This document shows positions 16,054-24,411 of a DNA stretch of 38,411 bases, piece by piece. Origin of the DNA: Candidatus Gastranaerophilales bacterium. Lineage in GTDB: Bacteria; Cyanobacteriota; Vampirovibrionia; Gastranaerophilales; Gastranaerophilaceae. The notes beneath the pieces are model-generated. The model worked only from the letters and a program-made list of their open reading frames with translations. It did not search any database and was not told the origin of the DNA. The DNA is taken from NCBI GenBank assembly GCA_944322935.1, contig CALUQO010000025.1, positions 1-38,411 of the forward strand, given 5' to 3'. The first letter of the stretch is position 1. The number at the start of each line of letters is the position of its first letter. Made by a program: the position numbers and the translations under genes.

Positions 16054-16089
16054 AAAAAACGTCGGGATACTGTTATCCCGGCGTTTTTT
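16054..16089 (+). terminator. Strong terminator of the HU gene
   Basis: A 16-base stem (AAAAAACGTCGGGATA with TATCCCGGCGTTTTTT, one G-T pair) with a 4-base loop, ending in a T run. Confidence 0.92.
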
Positions 16090-16123
16090 ATTTGGAGTTA
16101 TATATATAACATAATCCAACAAT

Positions 16124-16157
16124 AAAACACCTTTACCGCTATTGGTAAAGGCGTTTT
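16124..16157. terminator. Second hairpin, probable terminator for the convergent gene
   Basis: AAAACACCTTTACC and GGTAAAGGCGTTTT pair with one mismatch around a 6-base loop. T runs on both strands suit both HU read-through and the leftward gene ending at 16246. Confidence 0.75.
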
Positions 16158-16245
16158 ATTTTGGTTAGTTTCAGTCGGATTATTAAAAAATATTGAAACC
16201 TTTTTCTGCAGTGTTCAAGCAACAACACTGTGTATTTATTTTATA

Positions 16246-17127
16246 TTAACAATTTGCACCTATGACACCGGCAATAAGACCTGCTGCACCGCCGACCAGT
16301 GCACCTATCGGGCCGCCTACCATAAAGCCGATTGCAGCACCGGTACCGGTTGTTGCTGTCGCACCTCCAATTTTGCCGGCAAGAGCTTTTGTCTTTTCCG
16401 ACTTCGGAGGCTCTGAGCCTTCCATTTTTGCAATAACCTCTTCTGATGAATATTTCTGGGCATTGCCGAATGTAATTGTATTCCAGAAAGAGTTTGCAAG
16501 AGTTCCGTCGCAGTTTTGCTGTATCATTGCTTTCAAATCCTGACCGGTGACAGCCTGGAACTGTTCTTTTGCGCAGTTTCTCAAAGTCATTTCCAACATT
16601 GCGGGATTATCCTTAAATTCCTGCTGCAATCTTGTATACAACGGTGACTGCCTTAATGTATTAACAATTCTTTCAAACTGTTCTACAATCTGGTCGGATT
16701 CACCTTCTATAACAACGGTTTGTAAAGCGTTGCATGCTTCTCTGATTGACCCTGTCAATCCGTCTGTTGCGGATGCATAGTTTTTAGCATCCTTGCCTTC
16801 CTGATAGTAATGTTCACGGGCTAAATTTCTAAGGTCATAATCATATGCAAGGCGGTCTTTGTAATCCATATTCATATATTTGAGGTACTGCGGCCAGTAT
16901 TGCGGATTCATTCCATACATACCCATGCCCATAGCACCCATTGCATAAGGATTTGCCATTCCACCCATGGCACCGTTTATTGACATATCATAAACAGGCA
17001 TGTTGCCCAAACCAAAATGTTGATAAAACCCTGCATTCAAATCAGTTAGTCCGTTCCCCGATGCTGTTGCTGTTGCAATCATCTGGTATGGATTACTGTA
17101 GTATCCTGCTGATGATATACCGTTCAT
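16246..17127 (-). CDS. Hypothetical protein with M/G-rich N-terminus and C-terminal glycine zipper
   Basis: 293 residues, family not recognised. The first 90 residues are rich in M, G, N and Y (PYAMGAMGMGMYGMNPQYW). The middle is helical and charged, with cysteines near residues 133 and 191. The last 45 residues are a glycine zipper (GAAIGFMVGGPIGALVGGAA), a pattern that packs helices in membranes and is seen in lipoproteins, bacteriocins and some pore formers. There is no signal peptide, so membrane insertion would be through the C-terminus. GGAGG lies 6 bases before the ATG. It is divergent from topA across a 450-base gap. Confidence 0.7.
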   Translation of the reverse strand: MNGISSAGYYSNPYQMIATATASGNGLTDLNAGFYQHFGLGNMPVYDMSINGAMGGMANPYAMGAMGMGMYGMNPQYWPQYLKYMNMDYKDRLAYDYDLRNLAREHYYQEGKDAKNYASATDGLTGSIREACNALQTVVIEGESDQIVEQFERIVNTLRQSPLYTRLQQEFKDNPAMLEMTLRNCAKEQFQAVTGQDLKAMIQQNCDGTLANSFWNTITFGNAQKYSSEEVIAKMEGSEPPKSEKTKALAGKIGGATATTGTGAAIGFMVGGPIGALVGGAAGLIAGVIGANC

Positions 17128-17579
17128 AACCGACCTCCAAATTTAATTTACCCTTTACGCGGGTACATAACCTTATTAATCTAACCTTACATTTATATAA
17201 AAACAATTTATCTTTCGGGATTGCCCAAAATTAAACAAAATATTAACAATTGTTAACATTCCAGTTTTCACTTATTAACAGCAACTGCTTTAGATAAGAC
17301 AGAGAGGTATATTGTATCAGTAATATGAGAAAGCTAAAGAAGAAAATTTTCATTCTTAGTTTCCCCACTAATCAAAGTTCCGTAAGATTTAGTCGGAAGG
17401 AAAGAATAGCAGGTAAAAATAATATAATTAATTGTCAGAACAGTTAATTTCATTTGTTTTTTTGAAGATTAGCGTGCTGTTAATAACAGTTAGCTCTCAA
17501 GCATTGATTAATCGTTGTTAAGATGTTATTATATCAGGGCTTATCATTTTAAATTTTATTATTAAGTAAGTAAAGGTTT
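17128..17579. promoter_or_regulatory. Intergenic region with the topA promoter
   Basis: About 450 bases between divergent genes. A promoter for topA is TTGATT at 17504-17509, a 17-base spacer and TATTAT at 17527-17532. A 41-codon frame from ATG 17324 (MRKLKKKIFILSF...) has no ribosome binding site and is not called. Several runs of TTAACA-type sequence occur at 17245-17285. I see no RNA gene. Confidence 0.6.
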
Positions 17580-19892
17580 ATGGCAGCTAAAACAAAAAAA
17601 ACAGAAACAGCGGCAAAAGACCCAAAGCCGTCTAAAGCAAAAACAAAAGGCGAAAAGGTTCTTGTAATAGTTGAGTCTCCGGCAAAATCTAAAACTATAA
17701 AAAAAATTCTCGGTGATTCATACCAGATAGAAGCCAGCTACGGACACATAAGGGATTTTCCGCCCAAGGTGCTTGGGTTTGATGTTGCTCACAATTTTGA
17801 GCCGACATTTATTGTTATCCCCGAAAAAACGGCTGTTGTAAAAAAACTGAATGAACTGGCAAAAAAATCCGACAAAGTTCTCCTTGCATCCGATCCCGAC
17901 CGTGAAGGAGAAGCCATTGCATGGCATGTCAGACAGGTGCTTGATGTACCCGATAACAAAATTTATCGTATAGAGTTTAACGAAATTACCCCCAAAGCTA
18001 TAAAAAATGCAGTAGAACACTCAAGACAAATAGATATGGAACGAGTAAAAGCGCAACAGACCCGCCAAATTCTTGACCGTCTTGTGGGCTATAAAATAAG
18101 TCCGGTACTGTGGGAAAAAATGCGAAATTACAGGTTGTCTGCAGGAAGAGTTCAAAGTGTTGCTCTGCGCATGATCTGTGAGAGAGAAGATGAAATTGAT
18201 GCTTTCAAGCCGGTTGAATACTGGACAATTACAGCTGATTTGCTCAAGGATAAAATTCCATTTAGTGCTGAGCTTTCAAAATACAAAGATAAAAAAATAG
18301 ATATTAAAAACAAAGAAGAAGCTGATAAAATAGTTGCAGAACTCACTAAAAAGGGTTTGGAATATGAAGTATCCAAAGTCACCTTCCGTGATACACAAAG
18401 AAAGCCGGCTGCGCCTTTTATCACCTCAACCCTGCAGCGCGAAGCAAGTTCAAAGCTTGGATATGGAGTATCAAAAACCATGCAGATTGCACAAAAGCTT
18501 TATGAAGGTATTGATATCGGTACTGACGGGCCAGTAGGTTTGATTACCTATATGAGAACTGACTCCGTAAGAATTTCAGACGATGCGCAAGCTGCAGCAA
18601 AAGATTTTATTACGAACAACTTCGGACAAAATTATTACCCATCAACACCCAACAATTACGTTAAAGGCAAAGGCAAAAATGTTCAGGATGCACACGAAGC
18701 TATCAGACCTTCTTATATAGACAGGACGCCTGACAGCATAAAGCAATATCTTACATCCGAACAGTACAGGCTGTATAAATTAATATGGTCAAGATTTATT
18801 GCATCCCAGATGGAAAATGCAAAGGTAAAAAATACTTCTGTTGATATATCAGCAGGCGACTATTTGTTCAAAGCCGGCACAAGTAAAATTACATTTGACG
18901 GTTTTTTAAAAGTTTATAACGAATCTGACGAAGATATAGACCAGAGTAAAATTCCCGATTTAAAAGAGGGTGATGCTCTAAAACTTGCAAAAATAGATCC
19001 CAAACAACATTTTACCCAGCCGCCGCCGAGGTTTACAGAAGCCTCACTTGTTAAAGCGCTTGAAGAACACGGTATCGGACGTCCGTCTACGTATGCTCCA
19101 ATTATTTCTAAAATTCAACAAAAAGGATATGTAGAAAAGCTAGAGAAAGCACTTGCTCCAACAATTCTCGGGCGTACTTTATGCAGAGAGCTTGTTAAAT
19201 ATTTTACAGATATTATGAACTATGAATTCACTGCACAGATGGAAAATAAGCTGGATGAAATAGCAGAAGAAAAGGCTGTATGGACAGAGGTACTCAATGA
19301 ATTTTATACCCCGTTTAATGATACGGTAGATTCCGCCAAAAAGAACATGCCGCGTGTGCTTATTGAGTCTGATGTTGTCTGCCCAAAATGCGGAAGAAAA
19401 ATGATTGTAAGGACAAGCCGTTTCGGAACTCAGTTTTTGGGCTGTTCAGGATATCCCGAATGTAAAACAATGATGCCGCTCAATAAAGACGGTTCCGCGG
19501 TTCAGGTCGACGAAAAAAGTGATGAAAAATGCGAAAAATGCGGCTCTGATATGATTATAAAAGTCGGCCCTTACGGAAAATACCTTCAATGCACAAACGA
19601 AGAATGCAAACACAGAAAAAGACTCGTTGTCACAACAGGGGTAAAATGTCCAAAATGCGGCGAGGGAGACGTTATACAACGTAAATCAAAATACGGAAAA
19701 ATCTTCTACGGCTGCAGCAAATATCCTGATTGTGATTTTGTTTCCTGGAATGAACCGGTTGCAAAAAAATGTCCTGACTGCGGTGCGTATCTTGTTAAAA
19801 AGATTACTAAAAAAGAAGCAAAACTTGTTTGCTCTAACAACTCATGCTCATACAGCGAACCTTTGGAAAACGAAAACGAAGGAGAAAATTAA
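17580..19892 (+). CDS. topA: DNA topoisomerase I
   Basis: 770 residues. Relaxes negative supercoils by cutting one strand. A lysine-rich extension (about residues 1-25) precedes the Toprim domain, with the acidic site at VIVESPAKSKTI and the DPDREGEAIAWH motif. The catalytic tyrosine is Y324 in GLITYMRTDS. Four C-terminal zinc ribbons begin near residue 601 (CPKCGRKM, CEKCGSDM, CPKCGEGD, CPDCGAYL), each with a second cysteine pair, except that the last ends in CSNNSC. The ATG has AAAGG upstream. The stop overlaps the aroE start (TAATG), so the two are translationally coupled. Confidence 0.97.
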   Translation: MAAKTKKTETAAKDPKPSKAKTKGEKVLVIVESPAKSKTIKKILGDSYQIEASYGHIRDFPPKVLGFDVAHNFEPTFIVIPEKTAVVKKLNELAKKSDKVLLASDPDREGEAIAWHVRQVLDVPDNKIYRIEFNEITPKAIKNAVEHSRQIDMERVKAQQTRQILDRLVGYKISPVLWEKMRNYRLSAGRVQSVALRMICEREDEIDAFKPVEYWTITADLLKDKIPFSAELSKYKDKKIDIKNKEEADKIVAELTKKGLEYEVSKVTFRDTQRKPAAPFITSTLQREASSKLGYGVSKTMQIAQKLYEGIDIGTDGPVGLITYMRTDSVRISDDAQAAAKDFITNNFGQNYYPSTPNNYVKGKGKNVQDAHEAIRPSYIDRTPDSIKQYLTSEQYRLYKLIWSRFIASQMENAKVKNTSVDISAGDYLFKAGTSKITFDGFLKVYNESDEDIDQSKIPDLKEGDALKLAKIDPKQHFTQPPPRFTEASLVKALEEHGIGRPSTYAPIISKIQQKGYVEKLEKALAPTILGRTLCRELVKYFTDIMNYEFTAQMENKLDEIAEEKAVWTEVLNEFYTPFNDTVDSAKKNMPRVLIESDVVCPKCGRKMIVRTSRFGTQFLGCSGYPECKTMMPLNKDGSAVQVDEKSDEKCEKCGSDMIIKVGPYGKYLQCTNEECKHRKRLVVTTGVKCPKCGEGDVIQRKSKYGKIFYGCSKYPDCDFVSWNEPVAKKCPDCGAYLVKKITKKEAKLVCSNNSCSYSEPLENENEGEN

Positions 19893-20743
19893 TGTTAAAA
19901 TTTGCTGTTATCGGACATCCGCTCACGCAGTCGTTGTCTGCTGTTATGCATAACGCAATGCTCAAAGACGCAGGTATTGAAGGCTCATATGAACTTTTGG
20001 ATACCGAACAAGAGGAGCTTGTTTCAAGGGTAAAACAGCTTAAATCACAGGGGTATACGGGCTTTAATGTTACAATTCCTCTTAAGGTTCCAATAACACT
20101 GTTTTTAGATGAATTTGACCACCTTGCAGACCTTGCCGGTTGTGCAAACACTGTTAGAATAAATGAAAACCTCACCCTATCGGGTTATAATACAGATATT
20201 TACGGTTTTAAAACAGCAATACCAACCGATGTGCAAAAAAATTTGCAGAGAAATAAAGTGTCCATTTTAGGTACAGGCGGAGCTTCTCGTGCTGCAGCAA
20301 TAGCTTTTACACAGATAGGTGTCTGTGAAATTGATTTTTATGCAAGAAATGTTATAAACGCTCAGGACATGGTTAATTTTTTAAGAAACAGTTTTCCTGA
20401 TATTAAATTCAATCTAAAACAGATGCAAAGTCTTAATGATTTGTCTGATTGTAAAATGCTTGTTAATTCCACTCCTGTCGGAATGAGAGGCAAAGCAATG
20501 GGGATAAGTCCTATAGATGAAGCGATTTTAAAAACATTGCCGGCAGATGCGGCAGTTTATGATATTGTATATAATCCTTTAAAAACCCAGTTTATAAAAC
20601 TGGCACAAAAAAACGGATACAAGACAATAACCGGTCTTGATATGTTTGTACATCAGGGAGCAAAAGCATTTGAGATTTGGACAGGGAAAAAAGCAAGGCC
20701 TGAAGTTATGAAAATGGCCGCTCTTGAAGAATTGGCGGAATAA
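19892..20743 (+). CDS. aroE: Shikimate dehydrogenase
   Basis: 283 residues. Reduces 3-dehydroshikimate to shikimate with NADPH in aromatic synthesis. The substrate domain shows GHPLTQSLSAVMHNAML and FNVTIPLK (the catalytic lysine). The nucleotide domain shows GTGGASRAAAIA and NSTPVGM. The closing motif is TGLDMFVHQGAKAFEIWTG. The start is set at the ATG that overlaps the topA stop, with GGAG 8 bases upstream, giving the usual length; a longer in-frame start inside topA is unlikely. The topA-aroE pair suggests one operon. Confidence 0.96.
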   Translation: MLKFAVIGHPLTQSLSAVMHNAMLKDAGIEGSYELLDTEQEELVSRVKQLKSQGYTGFNVTIPLKVPITLFLDEFDHLADLAGCANTVRINENLTLSGYNTDIYGFKTAIPTDVQKNLQRNKVSILGTGGASRAAAIAFTQIGVCEIDFYARNVINAQDMVNFLRNSFPDIKFNLKQMQSLNDLSDCKMLVNSTPVGMRGKAMGISPIDEAILKTLPADAAVYDIVYNPLKTQFIKLAQKNGYKTITGLDMFVHQGAKAFEIWTGKKARPEVMKMAALEELAE

Positions 20744-20791
20744 AACTGTTGTTTGCAGGATTTACACTGTCTGTACCAGTATTATTTTCAA

Positions 20792-20818
20792 TAGACAATT
20801 TTGCGAACTTTTTATAAT
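20792..20818 (+). promoter_or_regulatory. Promoter of the hydrolase gene, probably giving a leaderless transcript
   Basis: TAGACA at 20792-20797 and a perfect TATAAT at 20813-20818 (15-base spacer). The -10 box ends 8 bases before the ATG and there is no ribosome binding site. Confidence 0.6.
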
Positions 20819-20826
20819 ATAAAACA

Positions 20827-21549
20827 ATGAAAAATGTGCACCTGCGAACAAAAGACGGAATAAAAATCGAATTAAGTTATTACAATAAAGGATTTGACTC
20901 TGTTGTGATTATTGCACCTGGGTGGTGTATGACAAAAGATTCAAAATCTTTTGTTGAGATTTCAAATTTATTTTCGAACGATTTTGATGTTATATCTTTT
21001 GACTTTCGCGGACACGGAAAATCCAGTGGTTTTTATACATTCGGTGCAAAAGAAGAAGCAGAAATTGATGAAGTCATAAAATTTGCAAAATCAAAAGGCT
21101 ATAAAAAAGTATTCATAATCGGATTTTCACTGGGAGCAATGATTGCTTTGCAGCATCAATCAAAACATAATAACGCAAATAGAGCTGTCTTTGTTTCTGT
21201 ACCTTGCGACTTTGACAAAATAGAAAATAAAATGTGGAAAAAAGAAGCATGGGGTGAAACTTTTAAAAAGTTTGAACTCTCAAGATTTTTGTCTGTACGT
21301 CCGTACTTGATTCCCCTGAAAAAAGAAAAACCTGTTGATTGTATAAAAGAACTCAAAATACCGTCACTTTTTATTGCAGGCAAAAAAGATCCGACTGTTT
21401 GCTTCTGGCATACGGAAAAGCTATACAATCTTGCAGAATGTGAAAAAGATTTTGTACAGTATGAGAACGGAATCCACGCGGAAGATTTGTTTTTATATGA
21501 CAGGCGAGGCTTTTACGCCCAGTGCATCAATTGGTTTAAAAAAGATTAA
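20827..21549 (+). CDS. Alpha/beta hydrolase
   Basis: 240 residues. A serine hydrolase of the alpha/beta fold, substrate unknown. The nucleophile elbow is GFSLGA with S101. The likely triad partners are D188 (GKKDPT) and H217 (NGIHAED). DFRGHGKSSG and the oxyanion region APGWCMTKDS are also typical of the esterase/peptidase-like S9-S33 relatives. There is no signal peptide. It lies 83 bases after aroE with its own -10 box. The stop overlaps the end of the convergent MFS gene by 4 bases. Confidence 0.88.
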   Translation: MKNVHLRTKDGIKIELSYYNKGFDSVVIIAPGWCMTKDSKSFVEISNLFSNDFDVISFDFRGHGKSSGFYTFGAKEEAEIDEVIKFAKSKGYKKVFIIGFSLGAMIALQHQSKHNNANRAVFVSVPCDFDKIENKMWKKEAWGETFKKFELSRFLSVRPYLIPLKKEKPVDCIKELKIPSLFIAGKKDPTVCFWHTEKLYNLAECEKDFVQYENGIHAEDLFLYDRRGFYAQCINWFKKD

Positions 21550-22793
21550 TCACTATCTTCTTTTTCATACACAGGTACATAATTAATCTTTCTGAGTTTA
21601 TTCAAAAAGATAAAAGAAACAACTGTCAAAACTGCCCCAAGAACAACAAGAGCTTTTGAAATTCCAAGAGCGTGTGTAATTGAACCCGCAAAAAAGTTGC
21701 TTATGGAAAGTGTCCCGAGATAGCATATAAAATGCAGGCTCATAACACGACCTCGCATGTCGTTATTGACAACTGATTGAAGAAGAGTACTTGCCGGTGT
21801 AAGCGCTCCTATTGTTCCCAGCCCAATAAGAAACATTGCGACAAGAGCAATAGTTTCTGTATGTGTAACCCCCAGCATAACAAAACCTGCACCAAAAAAC
21901 AGGCTTGCAAGTGCAAGAAGTATATTAAGCCCCCTGATTGTACTTTTTGCCGCAAGCACAAGCGATGTCATAAGTGCGCCAACACCCGCCACGCTCATTA
22001 AAAGCCCGAGTGTTTTTGCATTTTCATGCAAAACTTCCGTCGTATATATCGGCATAAGCATAGGATAAGTCATTGCAAGAAAACTTATTAATGCGATATA
22101 AACGAGTAGAATTGCAATAGAGGGGCTTTTAGAAACATAATCAACTCCCTCAAACAGACCTTCAAGAATCGTTTCATTTTGAATATTACCGCTCTTTTCC
22201 TCTTTAAAACGAAGCAGGGCAACAAGTATCGTTACGGGAATAAAACACAAAAAATTAATAAAAAAACACATACCAGCACCAACCGTAGCAAGCAATACTC
22301 CTGCAACAGCCGGGCCGACAAGACGTGCAACATTAAAGCAGGTAGCATTAAGCGCAATCGCATTGCCAAGGTCGTGTTTGTCATCAACAAGATCAACATA
22401 CATTGACTGTCTTAACGGGCCGTCAACCGCCGCAATAATATTCAAAAACACAGCCAAAAGTGTTATGCTCCACAACTGAACATGGTGAGAAAGTGTGAGC
22501 GCCGATATCAAAAATGCCTGTATCATATACAAAATCTGTATCAGCATCAAAAGTTTATGTTTGCTGAATTTATCAATTAATACACCTGCAAACGGGGTAA
22601 GTAAAAACAAAGGCAATGCACCCAGAAACATTATCGTCCCCATTATAAAAGGAGATTTTGTCATATCATACACAACCCAGCTTATTGAGATGTTTTGAAT
22701 CCAGATACCGATTTGTGCAACCATTAAGCCCGGAAAAAATAATCTAAAATTGCGATATTTTAATGCTCTGAAAATTGCTGCTACTCTGTTCAT
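21546..22793 (-). CDS. MFS transporter, MFS_3 (EntS-like exporter) group
   Basis: 415 residues with about 12 membrane helices. The pattern NFRLFFPGLMVAQIGIWIQN at the start, GPLRQSMYVDLV after helix 4 and RGRVMSLHFICYLGT in the second half are hallmarks of the MFS_3 group, which includes siderophore and drug exporters. The substrate cannot be told from sequence. The ribosome binding site is weak. A TTGACT/TATTAA promoter lies 80 bases upstream, and a 20-base-pair stem-loop falls between promoter and start, so a leader hairpin may control it. The C-terminus ends in a short acidic stretch (VYEKEDSD). Confidence 0.9.
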   Translation of the reverse strand: MNRVAAIFRALKYRNFRLFFPGLMVAQIGIWIQNISISWVVYDMTKSPFIMGTIMFLGALPLFLLTPFAGVLIDKFSKHKLLMLIQILYMIQAFLISALTLSHHVQLWSITLLAVFLNIIAAVDGPLRQSMYVDLVDDKHDLGNAIALNATCFNVARLVGPAVAGVLLATVGAGMCFFINFLCFIPVTILVALLRFKEEKSGNIQNETILEGLFEGVDYVSKSPSIAILLVYIALISFLAMTYPMLMPIYTTEVLHENAKTLGLLMSVAGVGALMTSLVLAAKSTIRGLNILLALASLFFGAGFVMLGVTHTETIALVAMFLIGLGTIGALTPASTLLQSVVNNDMRGRVMSLHFICYLGTLSISNFFAGSITHALGISKALVVLGAVLTVVSFIFLNKLRKINYVPVYEKEDSD

Positions 22794-22819
22794 GTTATCA
22801 ATATTTCCGTTTTATTAAA

Positions 22820-22870
22820 ATTGTTGAAAAATGTAATCCTTAAAACAAGAGGATTACATTTTTCAACAAT
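22820..22870. repeat. Perfect 20-bp inverted repeat between flavodoxin and MFS genes
   Basis: ATTGTTGAAAAATGTAATCC pairs with its exact complement after an 11-base loop. On the minus strand it is followed by TTTTAATAAAA. It is either the terminator of the flavodoxin gene or, because a promoter lies upstream at 22874-22901, a leader hairpin of the MFS gene. Confidence 0.85.
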
Positions 22871-22873
22871 ATA

Positions 22874-22901
22874 TTAATACCTGATAGGCACTATCAGTCA
22901 A
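22874..22901 (-). promoter_or_regulatory. Leftward promoter with palindrome, ahead of the MFS gene
   Basis: On the minus strand TTGACT (22901-22896), a 16-base spacer and TATTAA (22879-22874). The palindrome CTGATAG-GCA-CTATCAG (22881-22897) fills the spacer. The 12-base element TTGACTGATAGT is repeated exactly in the flavodoxin promoter. Confidence 0.65.
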
Positions 22902-22916
22902 ATCTTTATAAATTTT

Positions 22917-23489
22917 TTATATACGTTTTAACCATTCGGCTATGTCTTTATCCACACCGGAGCCGCCTTTGCCGTATACAACAAACGGAGAAAGAACTTT
23001 AGCGCCTTTAGCGAGTTTTTCCATATCTTTATCTATGGTATATCCGCCACCGCCGCCATGTGTCACAAAAGGCACAATTGTTTTGCCTTCAAAATTATTT
23101 TCAGCCAAAAATGTCATAACAGGCGGAGCCATTGTGTACCACCATGCCGGAGTGCCGACAAAAATCACGTCATAAGAGCTTATGTCTTTGTTGTGTATGG
23201 GTGGGTGGATTCCCTTTTCTTTCTGTTCTTTTGCTATGCCGTAGGCTGTTTCGTTGTAATCAGACGGATACGGCGTGACAGGTGTAATTTCAAAGATATC
23301 AGCGCCTGTTTGTGCCTGAATTTTTTCAGCAATTGATTTAGTGTTTCCGCTCCACGAAAAATATGCTACCAGAATTTTCTTATCCATAAGACCTCCTATC
23401 TTGGTTTGTGCTGTTGCATTAGCAATCTGATATACAGCCATACCTGTTATAAAAAGTACAGGCAGAAGAATTAGCAATATTTTTTTCAT
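22917..23489 (-). CDS. Membrane-anchored flavodoxin-like protein
   Basis: 190 residues. The N-terminus is a hydrophobic segment (ILLILLPVLFITGMAVYQIA) acting as signal or anchor, unusual for flavodoxins. The flavodoxin domain starts near residue 36, with the FMN phosphate loop FSWSGNTKSIA, the GTPAWWYTMAPPV segment, and a glycine-rich loop (THGGGGGYTID). It fits the flavodoxin_4 type often found beside aldo-keto reductases in gut anaerobes. GGAGG precedes the ATG. It has its own promoter and is transcribed leftward toward the MFS gene. Confidence 0.88.
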   Translation of the reverse strand: MKKILLILLPVLFITGMAVYQIANATAQTKIGGLMDKKILVAYFSWSGNTKSIAEKIQAQTGADIFEITPVTPYPSDYNETAYGIAKEQKEKGIHPPIHNKDISSYDVIFVGTPAWWYTMAPPVMTFLAENNFEGKTIVPFVTHGGGGGYTIDKDMEKLAKGAKVLSPFVVYGKGGSGVDKDIAEWLKRI

Positions 23490-23517
23490 TAAGCCTCCTT
23501 TGCTTTTGAATTTAATT

Positions 23518-23545
23518 TTAGTACTTTAGAGCAACTATCAGTCAA
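23518..23545 (-). promoter_or_regulatory. Promoter of the flavodoxin gene
   Basis: On the minus strand TTGACT (23545-23540), a 16-base spacer and TACTAA (23523-23518). It shares the 12-base TTGACTGATAGT with the MFS promoter, which suggests a common regulator. Confidence 0.65.
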
Positions 23546-23565
23546 GTATACTCTTGAGCAATTTC

Positions 23566-24411
23566 TTAAATTTTGTAGTTTACTATAAATTCTACAAACT
23601 CAGGGCTGTAGTGGTCGCAAAACAGGCTTTTGCCAGTATCTAATGCTCTTATTTTATTCAGGTCATCTTCAGCAAGTTCAAAATCAAAAATATTGAAATT
23701 TTCTTCCATTCTATTTTTGTGTGTTGATTTTGGTATTACAACAACACCTTCCTGTGTTAAAAATCTTAAAGCAACCTGTGCAACTGACTTTCCATATTTT
23801 TGACCGATTTCTGTAAGTGTTTCATTATGGAAGTAATTGTTCTTTCCTTCTGCAAAAGGCCCCCAGGACATAATTTGAGTATTGTGTTTTTTCATAATTT
23901 CTTTAGCTGTTTTCTGTTGTTGGAACACATGTGTTTCTACCTGATTTATCATCGGTTGTATTTTACAGAAGTGTGATAAATCCACAAACCTGTCTGGGTA
24001 AAAATTGCTGACACCGATTGCGCGCGTTTTTCCGTTTTCATAGGCTTCTTCCATTGCTCTGTAGGTACCGTAATAATCATTAAACGGCTGGTGAATTAAT
24101 ATCAAATCAATATAATCTGTTTGCAGTTTTCTTAATGATTCATCAATCGACGCCTTAGCCTTTTCATAGCCGCCGTTTGACACCCATACTTTTGTGACAA
24201 GAAAGATATCTTTTCTGTCTATGCCGCTGTTTTTTATAGCCTTGCCCACAGCTTCCTCGTTAAAATAGGCCTGTGCTGTGTCGATAAGTCTATAGCCGGT
24301 TTCTAAAGCGTCAGATACAACTCTTTCGCATTCATTGTGATCAGGCACCTGATAAACGCCGAAGCCTAAAATTGGCATTTCAATGCCGTTGTTTAGTTTT
24401 ACTGTTTGCAT
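23566..24411 (-). CDS. Aldo-keto reductase (2,5-diketogluconate reductase-like)
   Basis: 281 residues. NADPH-dependent carbonyl reductase of the AKR5-like branch. The catalytic tetrad is D44, Y49, K74 and H107 (LIDTAQAY, LVTKVW, LILIHQP). The coenzyme-binding C-terminal motif VVIPKSTHKNRMEENFNIF is intact. AGGAG lies 7 bases before the ATG. It is upstream of the flavodoxin gene on the same strand, 76 bases apart. The physiological substrate is unknown; similar enzymes reduce small aldehydes and ketones. Confidence 0.93.
   Translation of the reverse strand: MQTVKLNNGIEMPILGFGVYQVPDHNECERVVSDALETGYRLIDTAQAYFNEEAVGKAIKNSGIDRKDIFLVTKVWVSNGGYEKAKASIDESLRKLQTDYIDLILIHQPFNDYYGTYRAMEEAYENGKTRAIGVSNFYPDRFVDLSHFCKIQPMINQVETHVFQQQKTAKEIMKKHNTQIMSWGPFAEGKNNYFHNETLTEIGQKYGKSVAQVALRFLTQEGVVVIPKSTHKNRMEENFNIFDFELAEDDLNKIRALDTGKSLFCDHYSPEFVEFIVNYKI

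Noticed and set aside
17324..17449. 41-codon frame MRKLKKKIFILSF...
   Set aside because: No ribosome binding site, no signal of selection, and it lies in the topA upstream region.
21777..22698. Several rightward frames rich in K, N and C opposite the MFS gene
   Set aside because: They are mirror frames of a membrane protein gene; their composition follows from hydrophobic codons on the other strand.
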